A stretch of DNA of 44,941 nucleotides from Syntrophaceae bacterium UBA6252 (GTDB taxonomy: Bacteria > Desulfobacterota > Syntrophia > Syntrophales > UBA6807). Both the position numbers and the translations under genes were made by a program. Of this stretch, positions 7,797 through 16,040 are shown piece after piece (within the stretch, counting starts at the first letter, position 1; each line of letters begins with the position of its first letter). The notes under the pieces are model-generated. The model was not told the origin of the DNA. It ran no database searches and worked only from the letters and a program-made list of their open reading frames with translations. The stretch lies in contig DJVQ01000004.1 of assembly GCA_002441265.1 (NCBI GenBank), positions 1-44,941 of the forward strand, given 5' to 3'.

Positions 7797-8603
7797 CTAT
7801 TCACGGCCATCCGTCATCGCGGCGGCGGAGAGGCAGGCGAGGGGAAGCGGAAAGGGTTTCAACGAGTCCCCTTCATAGAGGACCTGATGCAGAAAAAGCC
7901 CCGACGGGGGAGCGGTGTGCTTCGCGGGAACGTCGCTCGGTTCGGCAAGCATCTTTTCCACTTCCCGGGGCTTCAGGTTTCCCCGTCCCACTTCCACGAG
8001 GACGCCCACCATCCGCCGGACCATCTTCCAGAGAAAGTGGGAACCGGCGAAGCGGAAGAAGACGAGCCGCCCGACGATCTCCATATCCGCTCTCGAGACC
8101 TCCACCAGCGTGGAACGGCCTTTTTCGAACCTCCGGTCGCAGAAGGAGGCGAAATCGTGAAAGCCCCGGAAAAGACGGATCGCCTCCTCCATGGCCTCCC
8201 GATCCAGGGGGTCCCGCACCCACCAGACAAACCGTTTCGCAAAGGCCGTACGTTCCCTCGAAAGAATATACACGTAGCTTCTCGACAGGGCATGGTGTCT
8301 CGCGTGGAACCGCTCGGGGGCCTTCTCCACGTCAAGGACGTGTATGCCCGACGGAAGGGCGCTGTTGATCCGATCCCGGATCTTCCCCGGGTCCCAGGCC
8401 TTTTCCGTCACCAGGTGGGCCACCTGGCCGAGGGCGTGGACCCCGGCGTCGGTCCGGCCCGCCCCCTGGAGTTCCCCCACCTCCCCGAGGGCCCGGACCG
8501 CGGCCTGGAGCACCGTTCCCTGGACGCTTCTCGCGTTCTGCTGGGTCTGCCACCCCCTGTAGTTCGTGCCGTCGTACTCGATGGTGAGCCTGTATTTGTT
8601 CAT
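7797..8603 (-). CDS. truA: tRNA pseudouridine(38-40) synthase TruA
   Basis: A 268-residue enzyme that converts uridines 38-40 of the tRNA anticodon stem to pseudouridine. It starts with the family's usual MNKYRLTIEYDGTNYRGWQ-type sequence, and the catalytic Asp52 lies in GAGRTDAGVHA. C-terminal motifs include FLWKMVRRMVG and PSGLFLHQVLY. The start at 8603 is set by this conserved beginning; a longer in-frame extension has no homologous look. It lies between a TPR membrane protein (80 bases upstream) and the efflux adaptor, so it is probably a housekeeping gene embedded in this transcript. Assignment is very secure. Confidence 0.97.
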   Translation of the reverse strand: MNKYRLTIEYDGTNYRGWQTQQNARSVQGTVLQAAVRALGEVGELQGAGRTDAGVHALGQVAHLVTEKAWDPGKIRDRINSALPSGIHVLDVEKAPERFHARHHALSRSYVYILSRERTAFAKRFVWWVRDPLDREAMEEAIRLFRGFHDFASFCDRRFEKGRSTLVEVSRADMEIVGRLVFFRFAGSHFLWKMVRRMVGVLVEVGRGNLKPREVEKMLAEPSDVPAKHTAPPSGLFLHQVLYEGDSLKPFPLPLACLSAAAMTDGRE

Positions 8604-8683
8604 GCCTCGTTTCGCCCCCGGTGTCCGGATCGACGCATTATATCCGATCCGCCGGGAATTTGAAACGTCACCTTTACGGCGGT

Positions 8684-10447
8684 TCATCGTCCCCCGTCCC
8701 CGTCGCCGCCCCCCGCCGGGCCTTCCTCGCGGGAAGGCGCCGCTTCCCCGTACGCCTTCGCCTTCTCACGGTACGCGGCGGCCAGGGCCTCATCCCCCCG
8801 CTTTTCCCAGGCTTCGGCGAGCTGGCGCAGCATCGATCCGCGGTAACGGTCCGTGAACCTCATGACGAAAGCGAAATTCCTCTCCGCCTCCCTGGCATCC
8901 CCCCGCCGGGCCGCCATGGCCCCCAGCTGATATCGGGCGTTCACCGCCTTGGCAAGGCCGATGGGGTAGAATCCCTTTTCCCGGTCTCCCCTCACCTCGA
9001 GGGCGCGGGTGTAATACCCGCCCGCCTTCTCCTCGTCTCCCGCCCGCATCCAGGCCTGGCCGAGATAGTACAGGGCCGCTCCGTACCGGGGCCTGATCTT
9101 CAGGGCCTCCCCGTACTCGGAAACGGCCTCCTCGAACCGCCCCTGCCCGATGAGGATGTTCCCCAGGTTGACATGCATGAGGGCCCCGTCCGGAACCACC
9201 CGGACGGCCCTCCGGAACAGGGACTCGCTGTCTCTCCAGCAGGACGCCTGGCGGACGGAAAGGGTTCCGAGAACGGCGACGACGGCCAGGGAGACGGCAA
9301 CGGCGACGACGGGAAAGGCCCGTTTCCCCCGCCAGCGCCCCGCGAGGGCGGCGGCCCCCCACACCGCGGCGAGAAACAGCCCGACGAGGGGGACGTACGT
9401 ATAGCGGTCGGCCACGGCATGGGAACCCACCTGGACGATCCCGATCATGGGCACCAGGGTCAGGAGATACCAGAACCAGCCCGTTGCAAGCCACGGGAAA
9501 CGTTTTCTCCAGCGGAAAACGCCGAGCGTGACCGCAAGGAGGGCCGCCCCCGCGGCAAGGGCCTTCCAGAAAAGGGCTTCCCCTCCCATGGCGGACCAGC
9601 CGGGAAGGTCCATGGGGTGGGGGTAATACGGGGCGAGCCCGGCGGGCCAGACCGCCTTCCAGGCATAGACGACGTAGGACCAAAGGGCGTTTTCGACACG
9701 GACCGCGAGGGGAATCGCATCGAGGGACCGGACGGCGCCCCCCAGGTACTGGGCGGCGACGGTGACGGCGGCGGACCCCGCGGAAAGAAGGAAGAAAGGG
9801 ACTTTCTCGAGAAGAAGCCTTCCCGGGCGCTCCCGCCGTTCCAGGGGCCAGAGGTCGAGAAGGAGCAGGAGAACCGGCAGGGTCACCAGGGTGGGCTTGG
9901 AAAGAAGGCTGAGAAGGAAGAGAAGAAGGGAGGCCAGGAAAAGGGACGTCTTCCCGCTTCTCCCGTACCGGGAATAGACGGCGATGCACCCGAATCCGAA
10001 AAGGGTGCTCAGAAGATCCTTCCTCTCCGAGATCCAGGCGACGGACTCCACGTGAAGCGGGTGGAGGGCGAAAAGGGCGGCGACCAGGGCGCTTCTCCAC
10101 AGGGCCCCCGTCCCCGTCCGGAGCAGGAGAAACAGAAGGAGGGTGTTCACGGCGTGGAGGAAGGCGTTCACCAGGTGATGGCGCCCCGGGTCCGTGCCGA
10201 AAAGGGACACGTCCGCCATGTGGGAGATCCATGTCAGGGGGTGCCAGTTGTAGGAGTGAAACGTCCGGAACGCCCATACAACGCCCCCGGGAGTGAGCCC
10301 CTCCTTCACCCGGGGGTTCTCCGTGACGTAGAGGTCGTCGTCGAGACCGACGAAATCGAAACGGGCGGTCTGCAGATAAGGCACGAGGGCCGCCAGGAAA
10401 AGGACCGCGGCGACGGTCAGAACCAGGCTTTTCCTCTTGGAAATCAT
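8684..10447 (-). CDS. TMTC-like membrane protein: GT-C glycosyltransferase-type domain with C-terminal TPRs
   Basis: A 587-residue protein. About the first 400 residues hold roughly ten membrane segments; the first loop carries GLDDDLYVTENPRV, an acidic motif typical of GT-C enzymes, followed by WHPLTWISHM and LHPLHVESVAWISERKD, which are shared with the TMTC/O-mannosyltransferase-like group. The last 170 residues form TPR units (NLGNILIGQGRFEEAVSEYG, YYLGQAWMRAGDEEKAGGYY, LAEAWEKRGDEALAAAYREK) ending in a Gly/Asp-rich tail. Family members transfer sugars from lipid carriers to proteins, or are of unknown function. The start at 10447 is taken because upstream in-frame sequence is the intergenic repeat, which ends four bases before the ATG; no good ribosome site is visible. 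A protein-glycosylation role is inferred. Confidence 0.8.
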   Translation of the reverse strand: MISKRKSLVLTVAAVLFLAALVPYLQTARFDFVGLDDDLYVTENPRVKEGLTPGGVVWAFRTFHSYNWHPLTWISHMADVSLFGTDPGRHHLVNAFLHAVNTLLLFLLLRTGTGALWRSALVAALFALHPLHVESVAWISERKDLLSTLFGFGCIAVYSRYGRSGKTSLFLASLLLFLLSLLSKPTLVTLPVLLLLLDLWPLERRERPGRLLLEKVPFFLLSAGSAAVTVAAQYLGGAVRSLDAIPLAVRVENALWSYVVYAWKAVWPAGLAPYYPHPMDLPGWSAMGGEALFWKALAAGAALLAVTLGVFRWRKRFPWLATGWFWYLLTLVPMIGIVQVGSHAVADRYTYVPLVGLFLAAVWGAAALAGRWRGKRAFPVVAVAVSLAVVAVLGTLSVRQASCWRDSESLFRRAVRVVPDGALMHVNLGNILIGQGRFEEAVSEYGEALKIRPRYGAALYYLGQAWMRAGDEEKAGGYYTRALEVRGDREKGFYPIGLAKAVNARYQLGAMAARRGDAREAERNFAFVMRFTDRYRGSMLRQLAEAWEKRGDEALAAAYREKAKAYGEAAPSREEGPAGGGDGDGGR

Positions 10448-10450
10448 TCT

Positions 10451-10614
10451 TGACGGCTTCGTAAAAAGTCCATATGCAGCGTTGCTCTTCTTCCCTCGTC
10501 CCTGCGGCGCACCGGAAGTACGCCTCAGTCCTCGGGATTCGGGCGCCTTGCCTGTGGAGCTTTTTCCTTTGCCGTTAGAAAAAGTGTTGATTTGGCTTTT
10601 TTGCGAGTTTATCA
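10451..10614 (+). repeat. 164-bp intergenic repeat, copy A
   Basis: It begins TGACGGCTTCGTAAAAAGTCC and ends TTTTTTGCGAGTTTATCA. The ends are imperfect inverted repeats. The interior (TGCaGCGTTGC, GTACGCCT, CTCGGGATTCGGGCGCCTTG, CCTGTGGAGCTTTTT, TTGCCGTT-GAAAAAGTGTTGA) matches copy B at 17554 along its full, identical length. It fills most of the space between the divergent TPR gene and the GT-C gene, touching the TPR start codon. No transposase is inside, so it is a non-autonomous MITE- or REP-like element. Confidence 0.85.
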
Positions 10615-10617
10615 TTC

Positions 10618-10646
10618 TTGACACAGGCTCCCGTTTCTTTTACGGT
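10618..10646 (+). promoter_or_regulatory. Possible sigma-70 promoter for the GT-C gene
   Basis: TTGACA at 10618-10623 and TACGGT at 10641-10646 are 17 bases apart, directly after the repeat and about 33 bases before the ATG at 10679. The -35 is perfect but the -10 is poor. Confidence 0.35.
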
Positions 10647-10678
10647 TCGTTAGAAAGCGGGGGGTACCGAAGTTCATC

Positions 10679-12199
10679 ATGGTCAAAATGTCGAAAAAAG
10701 CGTCTCCCGATCCGGGTTCCCCGTTGGATAAATCGAAAAACGGGGAAACATCAAGAGAAAAGTTCATCACCCTCCTCGTCGTTCTCGTTTTTTTCTATTT
10801 CGCCGTCCGGATCGTCTATTTCGCGTTTCAGATCTCCCACGCCGTCCCCCCGGACGAGGATGTTCACTTCGGGATATCCCAGGTCTATTCGCGGGTGCTC
10901 CTGCTTCCCGCCGATTCGGAGGCCACCCTTCCCCTGGGACCGGTAACGGGCATTCCCTGGCTGTACTATTTCATCATGGGAAAGATCCTCGCCCTCAATC
11001 CGTTCCCCGTCTCCGACCTCGTGTTCCTTCGTCTCGCCAACGGCGTGCTGGCCCTTCTCACGGTCCTCACCGGGTATCTGTGGGTGCGGCTTCTCACCTC
11101 GAATCCGCTGTGCCCGCTTTTCTTCGTCCTCCTTCTCACGAACATCCCCATGTTCAGCTTCCTGTCCGCCTCGGTGTCCTACGACAACCTGACCAACCTG
11201 CTCGCCGCCGCGTCCCTGTACTTCTTTCACCTCTTCCGGCAGGGAAGAAGCCCTGCGGCGCTGGCATCGTTCGTCATCTGCCTCCTTGCGGGAACCCTGA
11301 CGAAAACCGCCTTCATCCCCCTGGTGCCCGTCTTTCTCCTCCTGTTCCTCTTCCACGAGAGAAAGAACCTGAAGGAGATCCCCGGGCTTCTCCTTCCCCG
11401 CACCGGAACGGCCCCCCTGTTACGCTGGGGCCTCCCCGCGCTGGCCGCCCTTCTGCTCATCCTGAACGGAGCCCTGTACCTGGGCAATTACGCCCGGCAT
11501 GGGACGTTCTTCCCGTGGGCCGGGCAGATCCTCGGGCAGGAGAATGCCATGAAATACAGAATTTACGCCAGGGACAAAACGGTGAAGCAGTACCGCTCCG
11601 GCGAAATCAGCTACGAGGAGGCCCTCAGGCAGGCCCAATCCATCCCCCACCCCGGCGACCGGATGGACGCCCTTTATCTCCTCGGCGTCGCGAAACGTTA
11701 CCGGGAGAGACCCTTCCCGCTGATGAACCGGGCAGAGTATGTCCCGACCTGGCTCACCATCGTTCTGAACCGGACCGTGGGGATTTTCGCCCACGTCTCG
11801 CTTCGGAAATATTCCTATTCGTTCACCGTCTACGTTGTCATCTACCTGGCTTCCCTCGTCCTTTTCATCCGGTGCTGGCGGCCCGGCGACGGGCGGGGGA
11901 TGGTCACGGACGCCTTTTTCCTCACGCTCCTTTACGCCCTCGTCCTCATGCAATTCGTCAACTACCCCATCTACCTGAGAAGCCTGACCGTGGGGAAGGC
12001 GATGCACGGAAGATATCTCTTTCCCGTCATCGTCCCTCTGTACGGGATGATGAGCTTCTACCTTCTGAAACCCTTCGGCCAAAGGGGCCAGGCGATTCTC
12101 CTCGCGGCCGTCTCCCTGTATTTCCTGTGGGGGGACTTCCCCTATTTCCTGATGCATGCCGGTCCGGAATGGTTCCAGCCGGGGCCGGGAGGGCCCTGA
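10679..12199 (+). CDS. DUF2142-like polytopic membrane protein, probable GT-C glycosyltransferase
   Basis: A 506-residue protein with about ten to twelve membrane segments. After a hydrophilic N-terminus and TM1 (about 29-50) the first periplasmic loop carries PPDEDVHFG (Asp59, Glu60, Asp61, His63), matching the P-D-E-x-x-H-F signature of DUF2142 and related GT-C proteins. A large loop around residues 270-360 is polar, and MHGRYLFPVIVPLYG near 440-455 resembles the conserved GRY-P segment of the same group. GT-C proteins use polyprenyl-phosphate sugars as donors. The start at 10679 has no clear ribosome site; an ATG at 10688 is an alternative. Its 3' end overlaps the converging pyruvyl transferase gene by 58 bases. 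Membership in a glycan-assembly locus is supported by the following genes. Confidence 0.75.
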   Translation: MVKMSKKASPDPGSPLDKSKNGETSREKFITLLVVLVFFYFAVRIVYFAFQISHAVPPDEDVHFGISQVYSRVLLLPADSEATLPLGPVTGIPWLYYFIMGKILALNPFPVSDLVFLRLANGVLALLTVLTGYLWVRLLTSNPLCPLFFVLLLTNIPMFSFLSASVSYDNLTNLLAAASLYFFHLFRQGRSPAALASFVICLLAGTLTKTAFIPLVPVFLLLFLFHERKNLKEIPGLLLPRTGTAPLLRWGLPALAALLLILNGALYLGNYARHGTFFPWAGQILGQENAMKYRIYARDKTVKQYRSGEISYEEALRQAQSIPHPGDRMDALYLLGVAKRYRERPFPLMNRAEYVPTWLTIVLNRTVGIFAHVSLRKYSYSFTVYVVIYLASLVLFIRCWRPGDGRGMVTDAFFLTLLYALVLMQFVNYPIYLRSLTVGKAMHGRYLFPVIVPLYGMMSFYLLKPFGQRGQAILLAAVSLYFLWGDFPYFLMHAGPEWFQPGPGGP

Positions 12200-13353
12200 A
12201 GCGGCGGGGGAAGGATGTCGAAATTGCTCAGGGCCCGCTTCTCCCAGGTTTCCCTGCAACCCCGGAAAAGATCCCCGATCTCCGCCCGCTGCCGCCACAG
12301 CATGGAAAACCGGTCCCGAAGCGCGGCGAAATCGATTCTCTCCACGGGAAGAAATCCCCACGGAAGGCCCAGGACTTCGAAAAGCCCCTCCCCCTTGGCG
12401 GGAGTGATGGAGATCCCCAGGACGGGAACCCCCGAGGAGGCCGCCAGGATGAGGGCATGCATCCGCATGGCGACGACGGCGTCCATGGTCCCCAGAAGGG
12501 CCTTCAGCTCCCCCGGGGGGTAATCCCCACGGACGACGAAGGCCCGATCGGGGTTTTCGAGCCGCTCCCGGATTTCCCCGGAATACAGGTCGTCATCCTG
12601 GCCATAGTCCCCGGCGGCCCCGGCTTTTCTCATGGGGACGAAGACAAGCCGCGCCCCCGTGTCCCTCATCAGGAAATCGAGAAACCGGACCAGGACCCCG
12701 TCCGCTTCCCCCATCCGTTTTTCCTCCTTCGGGGAAAGTCTTCCCGGGGAACGGGGGAAAAACCGGTGGCGGAAGTGAAACCAGCGTCTCAGGGAGATGC
12801 CGACGGCCGGCGACCCGTCCGGGGGGATTCCCTCAGCCTTCAGGATCTCGCACGCCCTGTCCCTTCCCGCGGAAGGGAGCGTGAACGCCAGGTCCGCAGT
12901 GATTCTCATCTTGTCTTCCCGGACGCCCAGCTTTTTCAGCAGATCCCTGGACGCCCGGTCCCGGACGCCGATGCCGTCGGCCCGGTTGACCATCGGGCCC
13001 GTGAGGATCCGCCCGGGGAAGGACACAACGGGCCCGGCGCCCACGCCCAGACAGAACACCTTCTTCCCGAGGCACCCCGCGATCCCGATGAGGAAAAGCC
13101 CGAAGAGAAGAAACGCCTGGCTCGTGAGGTCCTGAAAGGGGTGGCCGCCGCCGAGGATGAAAACATCGCAGCGGCTGAGGGCCCTGACCAGTCTGAGAAC
13201 TTTCATCGGCGACCGGGTCCCCGAGTAGGAGAACACCTGTATGGATGACAGGGGATGCCGTTTTGCGAGGACGGGAAGCATGGAACGGAGGATGGCCTGG
13301 TCCCCCTTGTTGGCGGAATCCACCCCGTCGTTGCACACAACGATGCGCTTCAT
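12142..13353 (-). CDS. Polysaccharide pyruvyl transferase family protein
   Basis: A 403-residue CsaB/WcaK-type enzyme that would add a pyruvate ketal from phosphoenolpyruvate to a glycan sugar. It starts MKRIVVCNDGVDSANKGDQAI, with the N-terminal Rossmann-like half carrying FILGGGHPFQDLTS (about 66-78) and CLGVGAGPV. The C-terminal half carries the family hallmark MRMHALILAASSGVPVLGIS with its MR-H motif. The start at 13353 overlaps the stop of the upstream glycosyltransferase (ATGA), so the pair is coupled. Longer in-frame upstream sequence is antisense shadow of that neighbour. The 3' end runs 58 bases into the converging GT-C gene. Some family members act on other acceptors, so the exact substrate is unknown. 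Confidence 0.88.
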   Translation of the reverse strand: MKRIVVCNDGVDSANKGDQAILRSMLPVLAKRHPLSSIQVFSYSGTRSPMKVLRLVRALSRCDVFILGGGHPFQDLTSQAFLLFGLFLIGIAGCLGKKVFCLGVGAGPVVSFPGRILTGPMVNRADGIGVRDRASRDLLKKLGVREDKMRITADLAFTLPSAGRDRACEILKAEGIPPDGSPAVGISLRRWFHFRHRFFPRSPGRLSPKEEKRMGEADGVLVRFLDFLMRDTGARLVFVPMRKAGAAGDYGQDDDLYSGEIRERLENPDRAFVVRGDYPPGELKALLGTMDAVVAMRMHALILAASSGVPVLGISITPAKGEGLFEVLGLPWGFLPVERIDFAALRDRFSMLWRQRAEIGDLFRGCRETWEKRALSNFDILPPPLQGPPGPGWNHSGPACIRK

Positions 13354-14333
13354 CGTTTTTCGAGGAACCGTGCCAGCGTCCCCGTCTCGTAGGCCAGCGG
13401 AACGATGGCCGAAGTCACGGGAATAATGAAAAAAGCCCCGGTCGATCCCATCTTCCGGGCCCCGAGAATGCCGTCGACGAGGAGAAGGCAGCCGTAGAAA
13501 ACGGTGACGCCGATCCACAGGGAGAGCATCTTCGTGCTGAAGAGGGAGGAAAACGCGAGAATGAGCCACAGGGCCACGCAAAAGGCGGGAAAGAAGTGAG
13601 GCCACTCGAACACCCTGGGAGCGGCCCGGAGGATTTCCACCCTCACTTTTCCGGAAAGGTAGGTCTGCCGCCAGAACGAGGAGAGGGTCGGCCGCCGCGA
13701 GTGCCAGACCCAGGCCTCCTCCACGTGCACAATCCTGAAGCCCGCCATCCGGATGCGGTTCGCCAGTTCCTTTTCCTCGCCCCTGATCACGAAGGATTCG
13801 TCGAAATTTCCGATCCTGTCCAGGACCGACCGCCTCACGGCCATGTTGCAGCCGGCCGGAAGATAACGGACCAGGGGGTTGCCGCTCATTCTCATTTTCC
13901 CGGAACCGATGAAGGAATGCATGGAGTAATCGATGCACCGGGAGAGAAGGGAATGGTCCGGGGGAATCCGGTCCGGCCCGCCGGTGCAGCCCACTTCGGG
14001 ATCCTCGAACGGCCGAACCAGTTTTTCCAGCCAGCCTTCCGGGCAGGAGGCGTCGCCATCCAGAAAGACCACGATTTCTCCCGCAGCCTTCCCGAGAAGC
14101 GCGTTGCGGGCCGCCGCTATGCCCCGGCTCTCGGAAACGGTGAGGACACGGATTCGCGAGTCCTCTTTCGCGACGGACTCGGCGACTTCCAGGGTCCGGT
14201 CCGACGAGGCGTCGTTGAAAACAAGCACCTCGAAATCGGAATAGGTCTGCCGGGAAAGGCTCCGAAGGCAGGTGCCGATCGTCGTTTCGTTGTTCTTCGT
14301 CGGTACGAGAACGGAAACGGAAATGCGGGCCAT
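13350..14333 (-). CDS. Family 2 glycosyltransferase with C-terminal membrane segments
   Basis: A 327-residue GT-A fold enzyme. The nucleotide-binding start is SVLVPTKNNETTIGTCLRSL, the metal-binding DGD motif is at 92-94 (VFLDGDASCPEG), and the acceptor region includes GGPDRIPP and EEKELANRIRMAGF, an ED-type catalytic motif variant. Two to three hydrophobic helices follow near residues 230-320, tying the enzyme to the inner membrane. The start at 14333 has AGGTGA about nine bases upstream. It shares GGPD and the E-x-E-A/L-DRIR-GF layout with the glycosyltransferase at 17735, so the two are probably paralogues acting on the same glycan. It is the first gene of a coupled pair with the pyruvyl transferase. 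Confidence 0.9.
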   Translation of the reverse strand: MARISVSVLVPTKNNETTIGTCLRSLSRQTYSDFEVLVFNDASSDRTLEVAESVAKEDSRIRVLTVSESRGIAAARNALLGKAAGEIVVFLDGDASCPEGWLEKLVRPFEDPEVGCTGGPDRIPPDHSLLSRCIDYSMHSFIGSGKMRMSGNPLVRYLPAGCNMAVRRSVLDRIGNFDESFVIRGEEKELANRIRMAGFRIVHVEEAWVWHSRRPTLSSFWRQTYLSGKVRVEILRAAPRVFEWPHFFPAFCVALWLILAFSSLFSTKMLSLWIGVTVFYGCLLLVDGILGARKMGSTGAFFIIPVTSAIVPLAYETGTLARFLEKR

Positions 14334-14799
14334 GGTGAAATCACCTCTGTAATAAGGATCACGCAAAAGGCGGTTTTCCCGTATCGCGTCGGGAGGGAAT
14401 TCCCTTCGAGGCCGTTCCATGCCGCAGGAGGCCCCCCTCTTCGGCCTTCTGAACGGAAACGGCTGGAATAAAATCAGCCGGTTTCATTGTGTGTTTATAT
14501 GATTCCTGCTATGTTGGCAATCGTATTTATCGGGGCGCCGAACATGAAGACAGGCATTCGGGAGCGGGAGTCGCTGTAATCGTGCGGCATGACGGCGTCA
14601 TGGGCGATGGGATCCCTGAAACGCATGAAGCGGGCCGGGGTGGAAAGAGGGGCCGGTCCGTCCCTTTCCGGAAACAATCGTCAGGATCGCGGCCCTGCCG
14701 GGACCCGTCGAAAGGAAGGACATTCATCGGTGACACATTGACGCGATGAGGCGTCCGGGACACCATGATTCCCGACGGGAGCGGGCGAAAGGAGACTCC
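14334..14799. other. Intergenic region between divergent glycan genes
   Basis: This 466-base gap should hold promoters in both directions. It contains a short hairpin GGCTG-N9-CAGCC at 14461-14479 and one AT-rich patch after it; the remainder shows no convincing gene or RNA. Confidence 0.4.
14487..14515 (+). promoter_or_regulatory. Weak candidate promoter for the PP-loop/flippase genes
   Basis: TTGTGT (14487-14492) and TATGTT (14510-14515) are 17 bases apart, with TGC before the -10 giving an extended -10. The leader to the first start codon would be long (about 280 bases), so the call is tentative. Confidence 0.3.
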
Positions 14800-16026
14800 A
14801 TGGACCGGGCACGGCTGACCCTTTTGAATCGGAAGGAGAAGGACGGTTTCCTCCACATGGAGGCCCGTCTCCATGGAGGCGGGGGGAAACCCCTGTCCCT
14901 CCGGCACCGCATCCCCCTTTCCCTGAAAGACCAGGTGACCGACTGGGCGGACCCGTTCGTCATCGGGATGATTTTCCCCGCCATGCAGATCGGGAAACCC
15001 GTTCTGGTGGAGGGGCCCGTTTCCCCTTCCCTCCTGTTCAACCTGGAAGAGTTCATGACCATGTGGGCCGTCTGGAAGCCGGACAGGTACCGGGCGGTGG
15101 ACATCACTGCCGAAGTGGAGAAGGAACCGCCGGGACAGCCGGAAAAAGGTCTCGCAGTCATGGCGTTTTCGGGGGGCATCGATTCCTGTTTCACCGCCTG
15201 GCGCCACCGGAAGGGGCTTGCAGGGAGAAGAACCCGGAATCTCCTGTCCGCCGTTTTCGTTCACGGGTTCGACGTCCCCCTGTCCCGGAAGACGACATAC
15301 GACAACCTGGAAAAACGAAACCGCCTTCTTCTCTCCAGCATCGGCATGGACCTGATCCCCCTTCGCACCAATTACAGGGAAATGCTCGTGGGATGGGGGG
15401 ATTCCTACGCGGCGGCCCTTCTTTCCGCCCTGGCCCTGTTTCAGAAAAAATTCGACACCGCCCTCCTCGGTTCCTCCAAACCCTATTCCGTCATGGACCC
15501 GAACGCCGTCTGGGGCAGCAATCCCACAAGCGACCCGTTGCTTTCAAGCGATTCCTTCCGGGTGCTGTACGACGGGGGCCAGTTCTCCCGCCTGGAGAAG
15601 CTGGCCGTCGTCGCCCGGTGGCCGGAAGCCCTCCGGTTCCTGCACGTGTGCTGGGAAAACAACAGAACGGAAGTGAATTGCTGCCGGTGTGAAAAATGCA
15701 TCCGGACCATCCTGTCGCTTCGACTTCTCGGGCTTGACCAGCCGCCCTGTTTTCCGGAAACGCTCGGCGAGGAGGATATCCGGTCCCTGAAACCCCATGG
15801 CGAAGTGGCCCACCGCACGCTGGCGTCCCTGGTCCGGGAAGCGGAGAAAAGGGGGCTGTCCGGTGAGATATGGGTTCAGGTCCTGAAAGAAATGACGGGA
15901 CGGAAAAGCTGGACCCGGCGTTTCGAGGATTCCGCCCGGAAGACCTTCTTTCAACGGGAGTTCCCGGGAAGCCTCCTGAGGTCGATTCTGTACCGGATCC
16001 GGTCCGTTCGGAAACAAGGAAATTGA
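14800..16026 (+). CDS. PP-loop (N-type ATP pyrophosphatase) protein of a glycan locus
   Basis: A 408-residue protein. Residues 119-130 read AVMAFSGGIDSC, the SGGxDS PP-loop that binds ATP and adenylates a substrate in enzymes such as QueC, asparagine synthetase and WbpG-type sugar amidotransferases. A cysteine cluster at C294, C295, C297 and C300 (NCCRCEKCIRT) looks like a metal site, as in QueC-like zinc-binding PP-loop proteins. The N-terminal 110 residues are an uncharacterised beta-rich domain. AGGAG lies six bases before the ATG at 14800, which favours it over an ATG at 14746. It is followed 14 bases later by a flippase. A role in activating or amidating a glycan building block is inferred; the substrate is unknown. 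Confidence 0.82.
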   Translation: MDRARLTLLNRKEKDGFLHMEARLHGGGGKPLSLRHRIPLSLKDQVTDWADPFVIGMIFPAMQIGKPVLVEGPVSPSLLFNLEEFMTMWAVWKPDRYRAVDITAEVEKEPPGQPEKGLAVMAFSGGIDSCFTAWRHRKGLAGRRTRNLLSAVFVHGFDVPLSRKTTYDNLEKRNRLLLSSIGMDLIPLRTNYREMLVGWGDSYAAALLSALALFQKKFDTALLGSSKPYSVMDPNAVWGSNPTSDPLLSSDSFRVLYDGGQFSRLEKLAVVARWPEALRFLHVCWENNRTEVNCCRCEKCIRTILSLRLLGLDQPPCFPETLGEEDIRSLKPHGEVAHRTLASLVREAEKRGLSGEIWVQVLKEMTGRKSWTRRFEDSARKTFFQREFPGSLLRSILYRIRSVRKQGN

Positions 16027-16040
16027 AAGACGCCGAGCCC

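Noticed and set aside
8621..10453. Long plus-strand frame antisense to the TPR membrane protein
   Set aside because: Shadow of a GC-rich gene; the minus-strand product has membrane helices and TPR motifs.
11080..13248. Plus-strand frame spanning the GT-C gene end and antisense to the pyruvyl transferase
   Set aside because: Crosses two well-supported genes in the wrong frame or strand and shows no family motif.
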